DNA of 64,000 bases from Paenibacillus rubinfantis (lineage in GTDB: Bacteria; Bacillota; Bacilli; Paenibacillales; Paenibacillaceae). Of this stretch, positions 35,420-44,129 are shown piece after piece. How positions within the stretch are numbered: position 1 is the first letter of the stretch; the number at the start of each line of letters is the position of its first letter. The notes under the pieces are model-generated. The model made no database searches. It was not told the origin of the DNA and was given only the letters and a program-made list of their open reading frames with translations. Position numbers and translations under genes: made by a program. Location: contig NZ_LN909063.1 in NCBI RefSeq assembly GCF_001486505.1, forward strand, positions 310,001-374,000. The letters run 5' to 3'.

Positions 35420-35930
35420 GGGTTACCCTTCTTCCGTTCCGTATTGGGGCATTTGCCACAAACCTTAAGTCTGTTGGGTCCGCTTCCCGTAGCACTAACG
35501 ATTGCCACAAACCTTAGGTCTGCTGGGCCCGCTGTCCATAGCACTAACGCTTGTCACAAACCATAAGTGTGCTGTGCCCGCCACCGTGGCACTAACGCTT
35601 GCCACAAACCTTAAGTGTGCCGTGCCCGCCACCGTAGCTCTAACGCTTGTCACAAACCTTAAGTGTGCTGTGCCCGCTGTCCATAGCACTAACACTTGTC
35701 ACAAACCTTAAGTGTGCTGTGCCCGCCACCGTAGCTCTAACGCTTGCCACAAACCTTAAACCGGCTAAAATCGCCATTTTGCGATTCTAACGCTGATCAC
35801 AGAGCTTATTGCGCCATTTTGGAGGTGAAATAAGGTGTTTTTGCCCAAATAGCGTGTCTCAGCGTCGTTAGAATTTGTTTAGCGCCGAAATTGCCACAAT
35901 AGCGTTTCTCATCAGCGTTAGAGTATGGGA
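35420..35930. repeat. Tandem 48-50 bp repeat array with two inverted terminal units
   Basis: Gene-free. From about 35453, a unit with core CACTAACGCTTGCCACAAAC and CTTAAGTGTGCTGTGCCCGC repeats six to seven times at 48-49 bp (cores near 35493, 35542, 35590, 35638, 35687, 35738), then once at 50 bp (35788). Two inverted relatives follow, ending GTTA at 35870 and 35920 (50 bp apart). Same family and order as at 10455-10670. The multiple-of-three period keeps both strands open, but no gene is supported. Confidence 0.85.
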
Positions 35931-36090
35931 GTACCAGCGGCGACAAACCGAGCACGATAGCGAGCAACAAGGAGCACCAGCAGCGACCAACCGAGCACGA
36001 TAGCGGGCAACAAGGAGCACCAGCGGCGACCAAGCGAGCACGAGAGCAACCAGCAACGAGCACCGGTAGGGGACCAAAGTGAGCACATCA
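35931..36090. repeat. 43-bp tandem repeats
   Basis: About three copies of a 43-bp unit (GGAGCACCAGCRGCGACCAA plus CCGAGCACGATAGCGRGCAA), decaying towards 36090. Different in sequence from the adjacent 48-bp array. No gene seen up to 36184. Confidence 0.75.
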
Positions 36091-36184
36091 AGCGAACGTC
36101 AACCAGCGACCAGCAAGGAGCAACCGTGCACCCTACATGCCTGCGAATCCTTCAGAGAGCTCAGTCGTTCAATGCTTCCTTATG

Positions 36185-37753
36185 TTACAACTTCCGGGAA
36201 GTCAGCTTGGCTTGGGTGAACAGCAGCAGGTAGTCGTAGCCGCCGGCTTTCGAGTCGGTCCCCGACATATTAAAGCCGCCAAACGGTTGGGCGCCAACCA
36301 ATGCCCCGGTGCATTTGCGGTTGATGTACAGGTTGCCGCAGTGCATCGTTTCCAGCGCTTCGCCGATCCGGTCCTCATCCCGGGAAAAGAACGCCCCCGT
36401 CAGCCCAAACTCGGTGTCGTTGTACATCTCGATCGCTTTACGCCAATCCTTCGCTTTGCCGATCGCCAGCACCGGCCCGAAGATCTCCTCCTGCATGATC
36501 CGCGCCTTTCCGTCAACACCGGCGAACACGGTAGGTTCGATATAATAGCCGTTGCCTTCGGCTTGCCGTCCGCCGGTGAGGAGCTGACCTTCCTGTTTGC
36601 CGATCTCGATGTAATCGAGGATTTTGCGGAAAGAAGCCTCATCGATCACCGGTCCAACCGCCTTATTGTGCTCGGGTAATCCAACCTCCAGCTGCTGCGT
36701 CAAAGACACGACTTTCTCCACCACCTCGTCGTAAACGGACTCTACGACCAAGGCGCGGGATCCGGCGGAGCATTTCTGCCCCTGGTAGCCAAAAGCCGAA
36801 GCCACGATCGCCTGCGCCGCCGCATCCAGATCTGCCGTTTCATCCACGACGATGCCGTCTTTGCCGCCCATCTCAGCCACGAGGCGTTTGATCCAGATTT
36901 GCCCCGGCGCCGTTTCGGCCGCCAGCTTGCTGATGCGAAGCCCTACTTCCTTCGAGCCGGTGAAGCTGATGAACCGTGTTTTCGGGTGCGTGGTCAGGTA
37001 ATCGCCAACCTCGGCACCGCTGCCCGGGATGAAGTTGAGCACCCCGGCCGGCAAGCCAACCTCCTCCATCAGCGCGGCGAATTTGTAGGCGATCACCGGC
37101 GTGTTGGAGGCAGGCTTGAGCAGCACGGTATTCCCGGCTACCATCGCCGCCGAGGTCATGCCAACGCAGATCGCCAGCGGGAAATTCCACGGCGGAATGA
37201 TAATGCCTACGCCAAGTGGGATGTAGGTCAGCCGATTACGCTCCCCGGGAACCGGAGTCAGCGGCATCGTCTCGTTAATCTCACTCAAGCGAATCATTTC
37301 CCGCGCGTAAAAATTCAGGAAGTCGATCGCTTCCGCCGTATCGGCATCGGCCTCTGCGTAATTTTTGCCGGCTTCAAGCACCATTAGGGCGGAGAATTCA
37401 TGCTTCCGCTCAGTCATGACCTCGGCGGCCTTCAGCAGGTATTGGGCGCGTTCGCGGGGAGGGACCTTTTTCCACGATTCAAACGCCTCGAGCGCAGCCT
37501 GCATAGCTTGCTCCGCCAGCTTCTGATCGGCTTTGCTGACATCCCCTATCGTTTCCTCCAGATTGCCGGGATTCACCGAACGGATCTGATCCTCCGTAAA
37601 AATCTTCTCACCGCCGATCAGCAGCGGAATCTCCCGTCCCAGCTCCGACTTCACTTGGGCGATTGCGGTTTCCATGGCCTGGCGGGCCGGCTCCTGGCGA
37701 AAGTCGGTAAACGGTTCGTTGCGGAAATTATCCAGTTTTGCCGTTGTGCTCAT
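36185..37753 (-). CDS. pruA: L-glutamate gamma-semialdehyde (1-pyrroline-5-carboxylate) dehydrogenase
   Basis: 522 residues, monofunctional length. ALDH landmarks are PPWNFPLAICVGM, KPASNTPVIAYKF, FTGSKEVGLRI, catalytic Glu in VAEMGGKDGIVV, catalytic Cys in GQKCSAGSRALV and EEIFGPVLAI. It oxidises glutamate semialdehyde to glutamate with NAD. It lies 41 bp downstream of proline dehydrogenase on the same strand, giving the two-step proline degradation operon. Confidence 0.95.
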   Translation of the reverse strand: MSTTAKLDNFRNEPFTDFRQEPARQAMETAIAQVKSELGREIPLLIGGEKIFTEDQIRSVNPGNLEETIGDVSKADQKLAEQAMQAALEAFESWKKVPPRERAQYLLKAAEVMTERKHEFSALMVLEAGKNYAEADADTAEAIDFLNFYAREMIRLSEINETMPLTPVPGERNRLTYIPLGVGIIIPPWNFPLAICVGMTSAAMVAGNTVLLKPASNTPVIAYKFAALMEEVGLPAGVLNFIPGSGAEVGDYLTTHPKTRFISFTGSKEVGLRISKLAAETAPGQIWIKRLVAEMGGKDGIVVDETADLDAAAQAIVASAFGYQGQKCSAGSRALVVESVYDEVVEKVVSLTQQLEVGLPEHNKAVGPVIDEASFRKILDYIEIGKQEGQLLTGGRQAEGNGYYIEPTVFAGVDGKARIMQEEIFGPVLAIGKAKDWRKAIEMYNDTEFGLTGAFFSRDEDRIGEALETMHCGNLYINRKCTGALVGAQPFGGFNMSGTDSKAGGYDYLLLFTQAKLTSRKL

Positions 37754-37794
37754 AGGGCGTGCTCCTTTACGGTTGGATTTTCGGATGATTCGGA

Positions 37795-38709
37795 TTATTT
37801 AAATAAGTTCTTCAATACAAACCAGACATTGGCGGGACGCTCCGCGAGGCGGCGCATAAAGTAACCAAACCAATCGCTGCCAAAAGGAACATATACACGT
37901 ACCTTGTAACCTTCGCGAACGAGCGCATGCTGCAAATCCTCGCGAATGCCAAATAACATTTGAAATTCGTAGCGGTCTGGCGGAACCCTTAGTTCTTGAA
38001 TTGCTTGCTTGGCGTAATCGATAATCTGAGCGTCATGGGTTGCAATGGCGGCATAGCCGCCGTTCTTGAGGTGGGTGGAAATGAGGCGTTTAAAGTTTTC
38101 GTCGACGTCCGGCTTGGCCGGGTAAGCCACTTTAGGCGATTCCTTGTAAGCTCCTTTTACGAGGCGGAGGTTGGGTTTGAGGGATTTGAGGGCCTCGATA
38201 TCGTCCAGGGAGCGGTAAAGATAAGCTTGGATGACGATGCCAACGTTGTTGATTTGTTCGCGGAGTTGCTTGTAGATCGAGATCGTTTTTTCACACTGGG
38301 CAAAATCCTCCATGTCGATGCGTACGAACAAGCCGTGCATCCGGGCCCGGTTCAGGATTGCGGTCAGATTCCGCAAACAGACTTCCTCGCTGATCCCGAG
38401 ACCCAGTGAAGTGAGCTTCAGCGAGAGATTGGCTTGCACCCCGGCGTCGGCGATGGCATCCAGCGTCTTGAGGCACATCCGCGTGGAAAGCTCGGCTTCG
38501 GCCTCCGTAGAGACGAACTCGCCGAGATGATCGAGGGTCGCTTCCCGACCGGTCGCATTTAAGGCACGTACGGCTTGGATCGCACCTTCGACGGTTTCCC
38601 CGGCCACAAACCGGCCGGCGCCAAAGCGAAGTCCATAACGGCGGGCCATGCGGCCGACGGATTGGCTTTTGGCGAACGATTGAAACAGGGTTCGGAGTAA
38701 CGCATCCAT
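37795..38709 (-). CDS. fadM: Proline dehydrogenase
   Basis: 304 residues from ATG 38709, typical of the short monofunctional enzymes (called fadM, putB or prodh). The FAD-binding barrel is recognised from LSLKLTSLGLGIS, VRIDMEDFAQCEKTI, VIQAYLYRSLDDIE, LRLVKGAYKES, IATHDAQIIDYAKQ and EFQMLFGIREDL. It oxidises proline to pyrroline-5-carboxylate. First gene of the fadM-pruA operon, divergent from the sigma-54-type regulator. Confidence 0.93.
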   Translation of the reverse strand: MDALLRTLFQSFAKSQSVGRMARRYGLRFGAGRFVAGETVEGAIQAVRALNATGREATLDHLGEFVSTEAEAELSTRMCLKTLDAIADAGVQANLSLKLTSLGLGISEEVCLRNLTAILNRARMHGLFVRIDMEDFAQCEKTISIYKQLREQINNVGIVIQAYLYRSLDDIEALKSLKPNLRLVKGAYKESPKVAYPAKPDVDENFKRLISTHLKNGGYAAIATHDAQIIDYAKQAIQELRVPPDRYEFQMLFGIREDLQHALVREGYKVRVYVPFGSDWFGYFMRRLAERPANVWFVLKNLFK

Positions 38710-38733
38710 AGGCATCCATCCTTTTCCAATTCT

Positions 38734-38776
38734 CATTGTACACAAAATATACAATATTTTAGATTTCTGAACAATA
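38734..38776 (-). promoter_or_regulatory. Sigma-A-type promoter of fadM with overlapping palindrome
   Basis: On the minus strand -35 TTGTTC, 17-bp spacer and -10 TATATT, about 35 bp ahead of fadM. ATTGTATATTTTGTGTACAAT overlaps the -10 as an imperfect inverted repeat (ATTGTA/TACAAT arms). No -24/-12 element (TGGCAC-N5-TTGC) was found in this gap, although the divergent gene encodes a sigma-54-type activator. Confidence 0.55.
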
Positions 38777-38820
38777 TGTATTCAAAAAATAAACAAAAAA
38801 CATTTTAATTAACGCAAAAG

Positions 38821-38836
38821 TGTTCATAATTGAACA
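38821..38836. promoter_or_regulatory. Palindrome TGTTCA-TAAT-TGAACA, candidate activator site
   Basis: Perfect 6-bp inverted repeat, TGTTCATAATTGAACA, in the fadM/regulator gap. A close relative, TGTTCAATCATGAACG, overlaps the regulator's start codon at 38940-38955. The shared spacing suggests one dimeric DNA-binding protein acts at both, most simply the Fis-type HTH of the regulator itself. Confidence 0.5.
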
Positions 38837-38938
38837 GTTTAACGAAAGGTTGACGCCTAACTTTGCCGCAGAATGATTGAACGTCGCCAGCTTTCGTGAT
38901 AGATTTACAAGTAAAATTTCATTACGTGCGAGGTAATT

Positions 38939-40786
38939 ATGTTCAATCATGAACGGATAACATACCGGCGGGATCTGACCTTACTAAAGCCGGAAGAGGA
39001 GAAAAGCAAGCTGCTAGACGTGCTGCAAAGCGGCCGGTCAGCGGCGGTTACGTTGGGCGGGGCGTGGTATCTCTTGATGCCGGACGACGCCGGACCGTTT
39101 GAAGCCTTAGGGGGCGCGGGGAGCGTCGGCGAAGGGCTGCGGCTTGACGGAGCGAAGTTCGCCGCTTCGATCGTGTTCCGGGAGTCCGAGCTAGCGCTCC
39201 CGGTTAGCGATCTGGCCTCGCGCTGGTCTACTGCAGGGGCCGGCGGTCGGTCGGCGTTAGTGTTGGAGGACAGCCTGGAGCAGGAGCCGGTCGGCTACCT
39301 CCCGTTGGTCGACCTGCTGAAAGCGGCGGCGGACCGGCAGCAGCGAGCGGAGGCGTATTTCGACGCCTTGCTGGAGACGGTCAGCGACGCCGTTACCGTC
39401 GTGGACCGGAACGGGACGGTGATCGGCTGGAACGCGGTGGCGGAGGAAGTGTACGGGATCGCCAAAGCAGACATCGTGGGCCGCACGATCGGCGAGCACT
39501 TCGACCCTGATGCGCTGGTCGTGCTGGGCATTCTGGATGAAGGCCGGCGGCTGCGCGGGGCCTACCATCGTCCGCGGGAAGGTACACATGTGCTGATCAA
39601 TGCGTCGCCGATCGTAGAGCCGGGCGGGGGGATCATCGGCGGCGTGGCAACCGAGCAGGATATTACACATCTCGTGAAGCTGAACGATGAGCTGACGGTG
39701 GCGACGTCCCGGCTGTTGACCCAGCGGATCAACGACGAGGATCCGTTCGCCTTGATCAGCGGGCGCGGCGAAAGCATGGGGAAGGTGATCAAGCTAGCCA
39801 AAAAGCTCGCCGAAACCGACTCCGCCGTGCTGTTGATCGGAGAGACTGGGGCGGGCAAAGAGCAGCTAGCCAGGGTGATCCATCGGGCCGGCGCGCGGCC
39901 GGAGGGCCCGTTCCTGTCGCTCAGCTGCGGGGCCGTTCCGGCGGGATTGGCCGAGGCGGAACTGTTCGGCTACCAGGGAGGCACCTTCTCGGGACAGCCG
40001 TCGGGCCAGGCCGGTCGGTTGGAGGCGGCGGACGGGGGTGCGATTTTTTTGAACGAAATCGAATGTTTGCCGCCCGACGTGCAGGAGAAGCTGGCCAATT
40101 ACATCAAGCGCCGCACGTTAACGCGGATCGGGGCTTCGGAAGCCGTGCCGGTCTCGGCGCGGATCTTCGCGGGCACCAGCCAGGATCTGGGGCAGCTCGT
40201 CCGGGAGGGCAAATTCCGGGCGGATTTGTACTATGCGCTGAACGTGGTGTCGCTGAAGGTGCCGCCATTACGTGAGCGGCGGGAGGACCTAGGCGCGTTG
40301 GTGCAAATGTATTTGCGCGTTTTTTCGCTGCAGTACCAGAAGCCGTTGCCGACTGTTTCGCCGGAGGTTTTGCTGGCATTTGTGAATTACAACTGGCCGG
40401 GGAACGTAAGCGAGCTGCGGGCGGTGATCGAGCGCTGCGTGATTTTAAGCGACAACGAGCAAATCATGCTGGAGCATTTGCCAGAGGCGCTGCAGCGTCG
40501 GCAGGCCCAGCTGGAATTCGCAGCGGCGGCGAACCCTGCGGGTATGCCGGTTAGCGGCGGTGTCGTTGCCGGTTCCGACTCGGGGAGCGGGCCGAAGCTG
40601 TCGTCTTCGGAACAGACAGATCGGCTGGACAAAATGCTGCGTCCGCGCATCACCCCCGAGGAAGAAATGGAACTCATGAAGGAAGCGCTGGAACGCACAT
40701 CGGGGAACAAGAGCAATGCAGCCAAGCTGCTGGGCATCTCCCGCGGCACGCTCTATAAAAAAATCCGCGAGTATAATTTAGTGTAG
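38939..40786 (+). CDS. PAS-AAA+-Fis regulator of the sigma-54 activator family, degenerate core (RocR-like context)
   Basis: 615 residues. An unassigned N-terminal domain (1-130), a PAS domain (140-245), an AAA+ domain (265-500, Walker A GETGAGK 301-307) and a C-terminal Fis HTH (570-615, NKSNAAKLLGISRGTLYKKI). Two hallmarks are altered: the GAFTGA loop that contacts sigma-54 reads GTFSGQ (348-353), and the Walker B aspartate is Asn372 (FLNEIE). It may no longer activate sigma-54 promoters and could work like TyrR on sigma-A promoters. Divergent from fadM-pruA, which it probably controls. Confidence 0.85.
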   Translation: MFNHERITYRRDLTLLKPEEEKSKLLDVLQSGRSAAVTLGGAWYLLMPDDAGPFEALGGAGSVGEGLRLDGAKFAASIVFRESELALPVSDLASRWSTAGAGGRSALVLEDSLEQEPVGYLPLVDLLKAAADRQQRAEAYFDALLETVSDAVTVVDRNGTVIGWNAVAEEVYGIAKADIVGRTIGEHFDPDALVVLGILDEGRRLRGAYHRPREGTHVLINASPIVEPGGGIIGGVATEQDITHLVKLNDELTVATSRLLTQRINDEDPFALISGRGESMGKVIKLAKKLAETDSAVLLIGETGAGKEQLARVIHRAGARPEGPFLSLSCGAVPAGLAEAELFGYQGGTFSGQPSGQAGRLEAADGGAIFLNEIECLPPDVQEKLANYIKRRTLTRIGASEAVPVSARIFAGTSQDLGQLVREGKFRADLYYALNVVSLKVPPLRERREDLGALVQMYLRVFSLQYQKPLPTVSPEVLLAFVNYNWPGNVSELRAVIERCVILSDNEQIMLEHLPEALQRRQAQLEFAAAANPAGMPVSGGVVAGSDSGSGPKLSSSEQTDRLDKMLRPRITPEEEMELMKEALERTSGNKSNAAKLLGISRGTLYKKIREYNLV

Positions 40787-41035
40787 ATAAAAAACAACCA
40801 GTAACAATCATGCTACCATTATGTATTGGTCCCGTTTTTCGATTCAAAATAGGGGCGCACGATACTCATATCACATCAACTTTCCTTGTTTTACGCTGCC
40901 TTCTATGAAAATGCAAACTTGTAAAATGCTTGATATTTATAGCCTGTAAAAATTAGCGGCTGTTGTATCTAAAGTTCAAGGGAATTAATTGAACTTATTT
41001 TATCATTGCTGTACAGCGCTTCATCTTTTTAGGCT
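40787..41035. other. AT-rich intergenic region
   Basis: No gene or clear signal. GC falls well below the neighbouring regulator gene, marking the left edge of an AT-rich patch to about 42180. Confidence 0.5.
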
Positions 41036-41230
41036 CTAATTTACAATGTCCAGCCAACCATCTAGGGTCAAAATTTCTGCGTTTTGGGTTATAACATTAA
41101 TTCTTACTGGAAACCTGCCATTTTCAGTATCCAGATACATATATTTATAAAAAGAAGGATATATGAAAATACTGTAAAGAACAATTATAGCTAGAATAAA
41201 TATTAGCAAATAAATTATACTTTTTTTCAT
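41036..41230 (-). CDS. Small membrane-anchored protein
   Basis: 64 residues: a Lys-start and one transmembrane helix (5-23), then a short exposed tail with FPVRINVITQNAEILTLDGW. Ten bases separate it from the upstream secreted-protein gene on the same strand, so both are probably co-transcribed. AT-rich codon use differs from most of the window. No family recognised. Confidence 0.6.
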   Translation of the reverse strand: MKKSIIYLLIFILAIIVLYSIFIYPSFYKYMYLDTENGRFPVRINVITQNAEILTLDGWLDIVN

Positions 41231-41240
41231 ATATTCAAGC

Positions 41241-42071
41241 TCACTCCCTCAATGAATCTATATTAATTTCATAACGAAGCACATAGCTTTTATTATAGTA
41301 CTCAATTTTTTTTAGAAGAATACCAGTATCCTTATCGTACCAAAGCTCCGTCTTCATTGGAATGTTCGTCTGTAGCTTGAAAGTATTTTTTTCAATTTTT
41401 TCATTTATTTTCAATAACTCTTGGCCAGTACTTTCTACGTATCCTGATGAACCCTCTAAATCAGTATAAAAATGGTACTTCCCACTAAGTTGTTGCTCTA
41501 AATAAGGATATAACACATCTTTATAACTTGGATTAATCTCCCATTTAACAGTACTACCACTTGTTGTTTTTGTTGTTCCTTTGGGGGACCAATCTATCAC
41601 CTCATAGGCAGGTTCTTCAATCCAATGAGACTCTTTAAAACCTACGAAATTAATTCCAGACTTTGGTCTTGCATTAGATTGAAACTCAAAAGTAACAATA
41701 TCATCGCCTTTAGTTACGGATTTATACATTTTATAGACAGCATAGGAATCCGCATATTCAGTTGTCCCGCCTCCGGTAGTTGTTAATATAAGTTGATATT
41801 CAGAGGAGGCATAAGTTTCAGAGTTGTTGAAGAAATCTGGATGTTCCGACAACGGAATCAGGCCATATCCTTGTTGTGCAGCAAATTTTTTATTTAATAC
41901 TGGGTCGAGGGACATCTTTATGACAGAGGTTGATTGAGGAGAAATCTCACGGGGCGATTCCATATTCTCACTTTGATCACCTTCTGCCGAAACATTTCCT
42001 CCAGTTGAAAGCAGTAAGGCACAGGATATTAGTAATGGAAAAGAGAGTTTTAAAGACTTTATAAAACTCAT
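41241..42071 (-). CDS. Secreted protein of unknown function
   Basis: 276 residues with a signal peptide (1-29, cleaved near VSA-EG). The mature part has no cysteine pattern or catalytic motif that I recognise; it is rich in beta-prone stretches such as YQLILTTTGGGTTEYADSYA and ends with KTELWYDKDTGILLKKIEYY, which resembles outer-surface proteins of the LolA-like or MucB-like shape, but only loosely. AT-rich, probably acquired horizontally with the small gene that follows. Confidence 0.65.
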   Translation of the reverse strand: MSFIKSLKLSFPLLISCALLLSTGGNVSAEGDQSENMESPREISPQSTSVIKMSLDPVLNKKFAAQQGYGLIPLSEHPDFFNNSETYASSEYQLILTTTGGGTTEYADSYAVYKMYKSVTKGDDIVTFEFQSNARPKSGINFVGFKESHWIEEPAYEVIDWSPKGTTKTTSGSTVKWEINPSYKDVLYPYLEQQLSGKYHFYTDLEGSSGYVESTGQELLKINEKIEKNTFKLQTNIPMKTELWYDKDTGILLKKIEYYNKSYVLRYEINIDSLRE

Positions 42072-42272
42072 TTTAAACCTACGTTCTTTTTTATTGATAA
42101 AACCGGCCGGGCATTCTTATTATACAAAAATAATCATTTACTTCTATAAATTCTCATGTAATATTTTAACATATTTGTGACGGCGGCATCATCCTACCTC
42201 GACATGGGCCGAACCCTTGCTTGGGCTCCTGCATAGCATATAGCACATTTGCAGGAAAAGGGGCACGACTCC

Positions 42273-43694
42273 ATGATAGGGATAGAGCTGTCGGCGATTC
42301 ACTATGTATACCTCGCGTTTATCGTCTTGATTATGGCGTTGTTGATCAAGCGGCGCGATACGACGATGATCTGCGTGGTGGGGATTTTTACGCTGGGGCT
42401 GCTGGCGACGGAGACGCTCAGCGGTTCGGTTTCGGGCATCTTTAACTCGTTTATTTACGCGACCAAAGAGTTAATGGGGACGATTATGATCATCTCAATC
42501 ATCGTGGCGATGAGCCGGGTGCTGATCCGCACGGGTATCAACGAGACGATGGTGTCCCCGTTGACGCGGTTTATCCGGACGCCAACGATGGCGTATTGGG
42601 GGATCGGGGTCATTATGATGGTGACCTCGCTGTTCTTCTGGCCTTCGCCTGCGGTGGCGCTGATCGGCGCCGTCCTGTTGCCCGTAGCGATTCGCGTAGG
42701 GCTTCCGGCGCTGGGGGCGGCGGTGGCGATGAACCTGTTTGGGCATGGCATCGCCTTGTCCGGCGACTATATCATCCAGGGAGCGCCGAAGTTGACGGCG
42801 GACGCGGCGGGCTTGCCTGTCAGCAGCGTCATGTCGGCTAGCGTGCCGCTCGTTCTTGTCATGGGCCTGGTGAGTACGGTGACCGCCTTTTGGCTGATGC
42901 GCCGTGATCTGCGGAACGGGACGTGGCGGGATGGCCTGGTGGCCGGGAAAGGTACGGGCGGCGTGCTTGGCGAGGATCGTCCCGCGAGCAAAGAGGATCG
43001 CGCAGCCATCTCCCCGCAGGCCAAAAAAGGGCTAGCCATCCTGATCCCGCTGCTCTTCGCTGCCGACGTTGTCGCCATGTTCCTGCTGAACTTGCAGGGG
43101 GGCGACGCAACGGCGTTGGTCGGCGGCACGGCGGTGCTGATCCTGATTGGCGTGACGCTGCTGGCGCACCGGAACCGGGGCCTGGAGAAGGTCACCTCGT
43201 ATCTGATCGAAGGGTTGACCTTCGGCTTTAAGGTGTTTGGCCCCGTGATCCCGATCGCCGCGTTCTTCTATCTTGGCGACGCGGCGTTTCAGGAGCTGTT
43301 CGGGCAGGTGCTCCCCGAAACGTCGCATGGGATCGTGAACGACCTCGGCGTGGCGCTGGCCGACGTCGTTCCGCTGAACGGCATCGTCGGCGCTGTGACC
43401 CTCGCCGTCACGGGAGCGATCACCGGCCTGGACGGCTCCGGCTTCTCGGGCATTTCGCTGGCCGGCTCGATCGCCCAGCTGTTTGGCACCGCCATCGGCT
43501 CCGGCACGGCCGTATTGACGGCGCTGGGGCAGGTCGCCGCCATCTGGGTCGGCGGCGGCACGCTGATCCCGTGGGCGCTCATCCCGGCCGCCGCCATTTG
43601 CGGCGTGAGTCCGTTCGAGCTCGCCCGCCGCAACCTGAAGCCGGTGTTCATCGGCCTGGCCGTAACCACCGTGGTGGCGATGTTTCTGGTGTAG
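42273..43694 (+). CDS. Polytopic permease, ion-transporter superfamily-like
   Basis: 473 residues with about eleven hydrophobic segments from ATG 42273 (AGGAAAAGGGG upstream). Two similar halves each carry a Gly/Pro/Ser-rich loop: FFWPSPAVALIGAVLLPVAI and GSGFSGISLAGSIAQLFGTA, as in carriers of the IT superfamily (ArsB/NhaD, CitM, GntP-like). The region IWVGGGTLIPWALIPAAAIC is well conserved in such permeases. Substrate unknown, probably an organic anion or sodium-linked antiport. Monocistronic with its own terminator. Confidence 0.65.
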   Translation: MIGIELSAIHYVYLAFIVLIMALLIKRRDTTMICVVGIFTLGLLATETLSGSVSGIFNSFIYATKELMGTIMIISIIVAMSRVLIRTGINETMVSPLTRFIRTPTMAYWGIGVIMMVTSLFFWPSPAVALIGAVLLPVAIRVGLPALGAAVAMNLFGHGIALSGDYIIQGAPKLTADAAGLPVSSVMSASVPLVLVMGLVSTVTAFWLMRRDLRNGTWRDGLVAGKGTGGVLGEDRPASKEDRAAISPQAKKGLAILIPLLFAADVVAMFLLNLQGGDATALVGGTAVLILIGVTLLAHRNRGLEKVTSYLIEGLTFGFKVFGPVIPIAAFFYLGDAAFQELFGQVLPETSHGIVNDLGVALADVVPLNGIVGAVTLAVTGAITGLDGSGFSGISLAGSIAQLFGTAIGSGTAVLTALGQVAAIWVGGGTLIPWALIPAAAICGVSPFELARRNLKPVFIGLAVTTVVAMFLV

Positions 43695-43734
43695 CTCGGG
43701 AAGGGAGAGCAGGACCGGGTTGGTACTTGACGCA

Positions 43735-43760
43735 GGAGGCGGGCATCCGCCTCCTTTGTT
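43735..43760 (+). terminator. Terminator of the permease gene
   Basis: GGAGGCGG - GCAT - CCGCCTCC followed by TTTGTTTG. Confidence 0.8.
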
Positions 43761-43832
43761 TGTACTCCCATTTGCACCAAACCTCATCGTTTCCTCTCTC
43801 CACTTACATACTCTTTGACTACTTTTACTAAT

Positions 43833-44021
43833 TTAGCTCCAAAACCTACAGTTAGTTTGGCAGGTTTGGTTCGAGATTACCATTTACATGTAAATCCTAC
43901 CGTTAATATTGCTTGTTTCTGCCCAATCCCCGTTTCTGGCCGAATTAACAGTAGGTTTTACCGCTAATCATGCAAAAGCCCCACAATTCGCCTAAATTAA
44001 CAGGAGGTTTTACCGTTAACT
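43833..44021. repeat. Imperfect palindrome array (four elements) downstream of nuclease-like copy 1
   Basis: Four 23-bp elements with 9-bp arms and 5-nt loops, centred at 43844, 43895, 43956 and 44008 (steps 51, 61, 52). Elements 3 and 4 read TTAACAGTA-GGTTT-TACCGCTAA and TTAACAGGA-GGTTT-TACCGTTAA. Elements 1 and 2 have AAACC/AATCC loops and are inverted copies, so the two pairs face each other. The gap 43695-44129 contains no gene. It lies directly 3' of the nuclease-like/wHTH gene on the minus strand. Confidence 0.75.
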
Positions 44022-44129
44022 CATTCCCCAGCGTCGCGAAAGCCACCCACCATTTAACTGCATTCCGTCTACCATCCCCTCATCCTGCGCAATTACCTCC
44101 TCACTCTGCTTCATTTCCCCACGTCACCC

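Noticed and set aside
35586..35602. Sigma-54 -24/-12 promoter (TGGCAC..CTTGC)
   Set aside because: The GG to GC distance is one base too long, the strand points away from glutamate dehydrogenase, and the sequence is part of a tandem repeat.
35495..35711. Open frames on both strands with 16-residue repeats
   Set aside because: Produced by the 48-bp tandem units; no start signal or protein-like composition.
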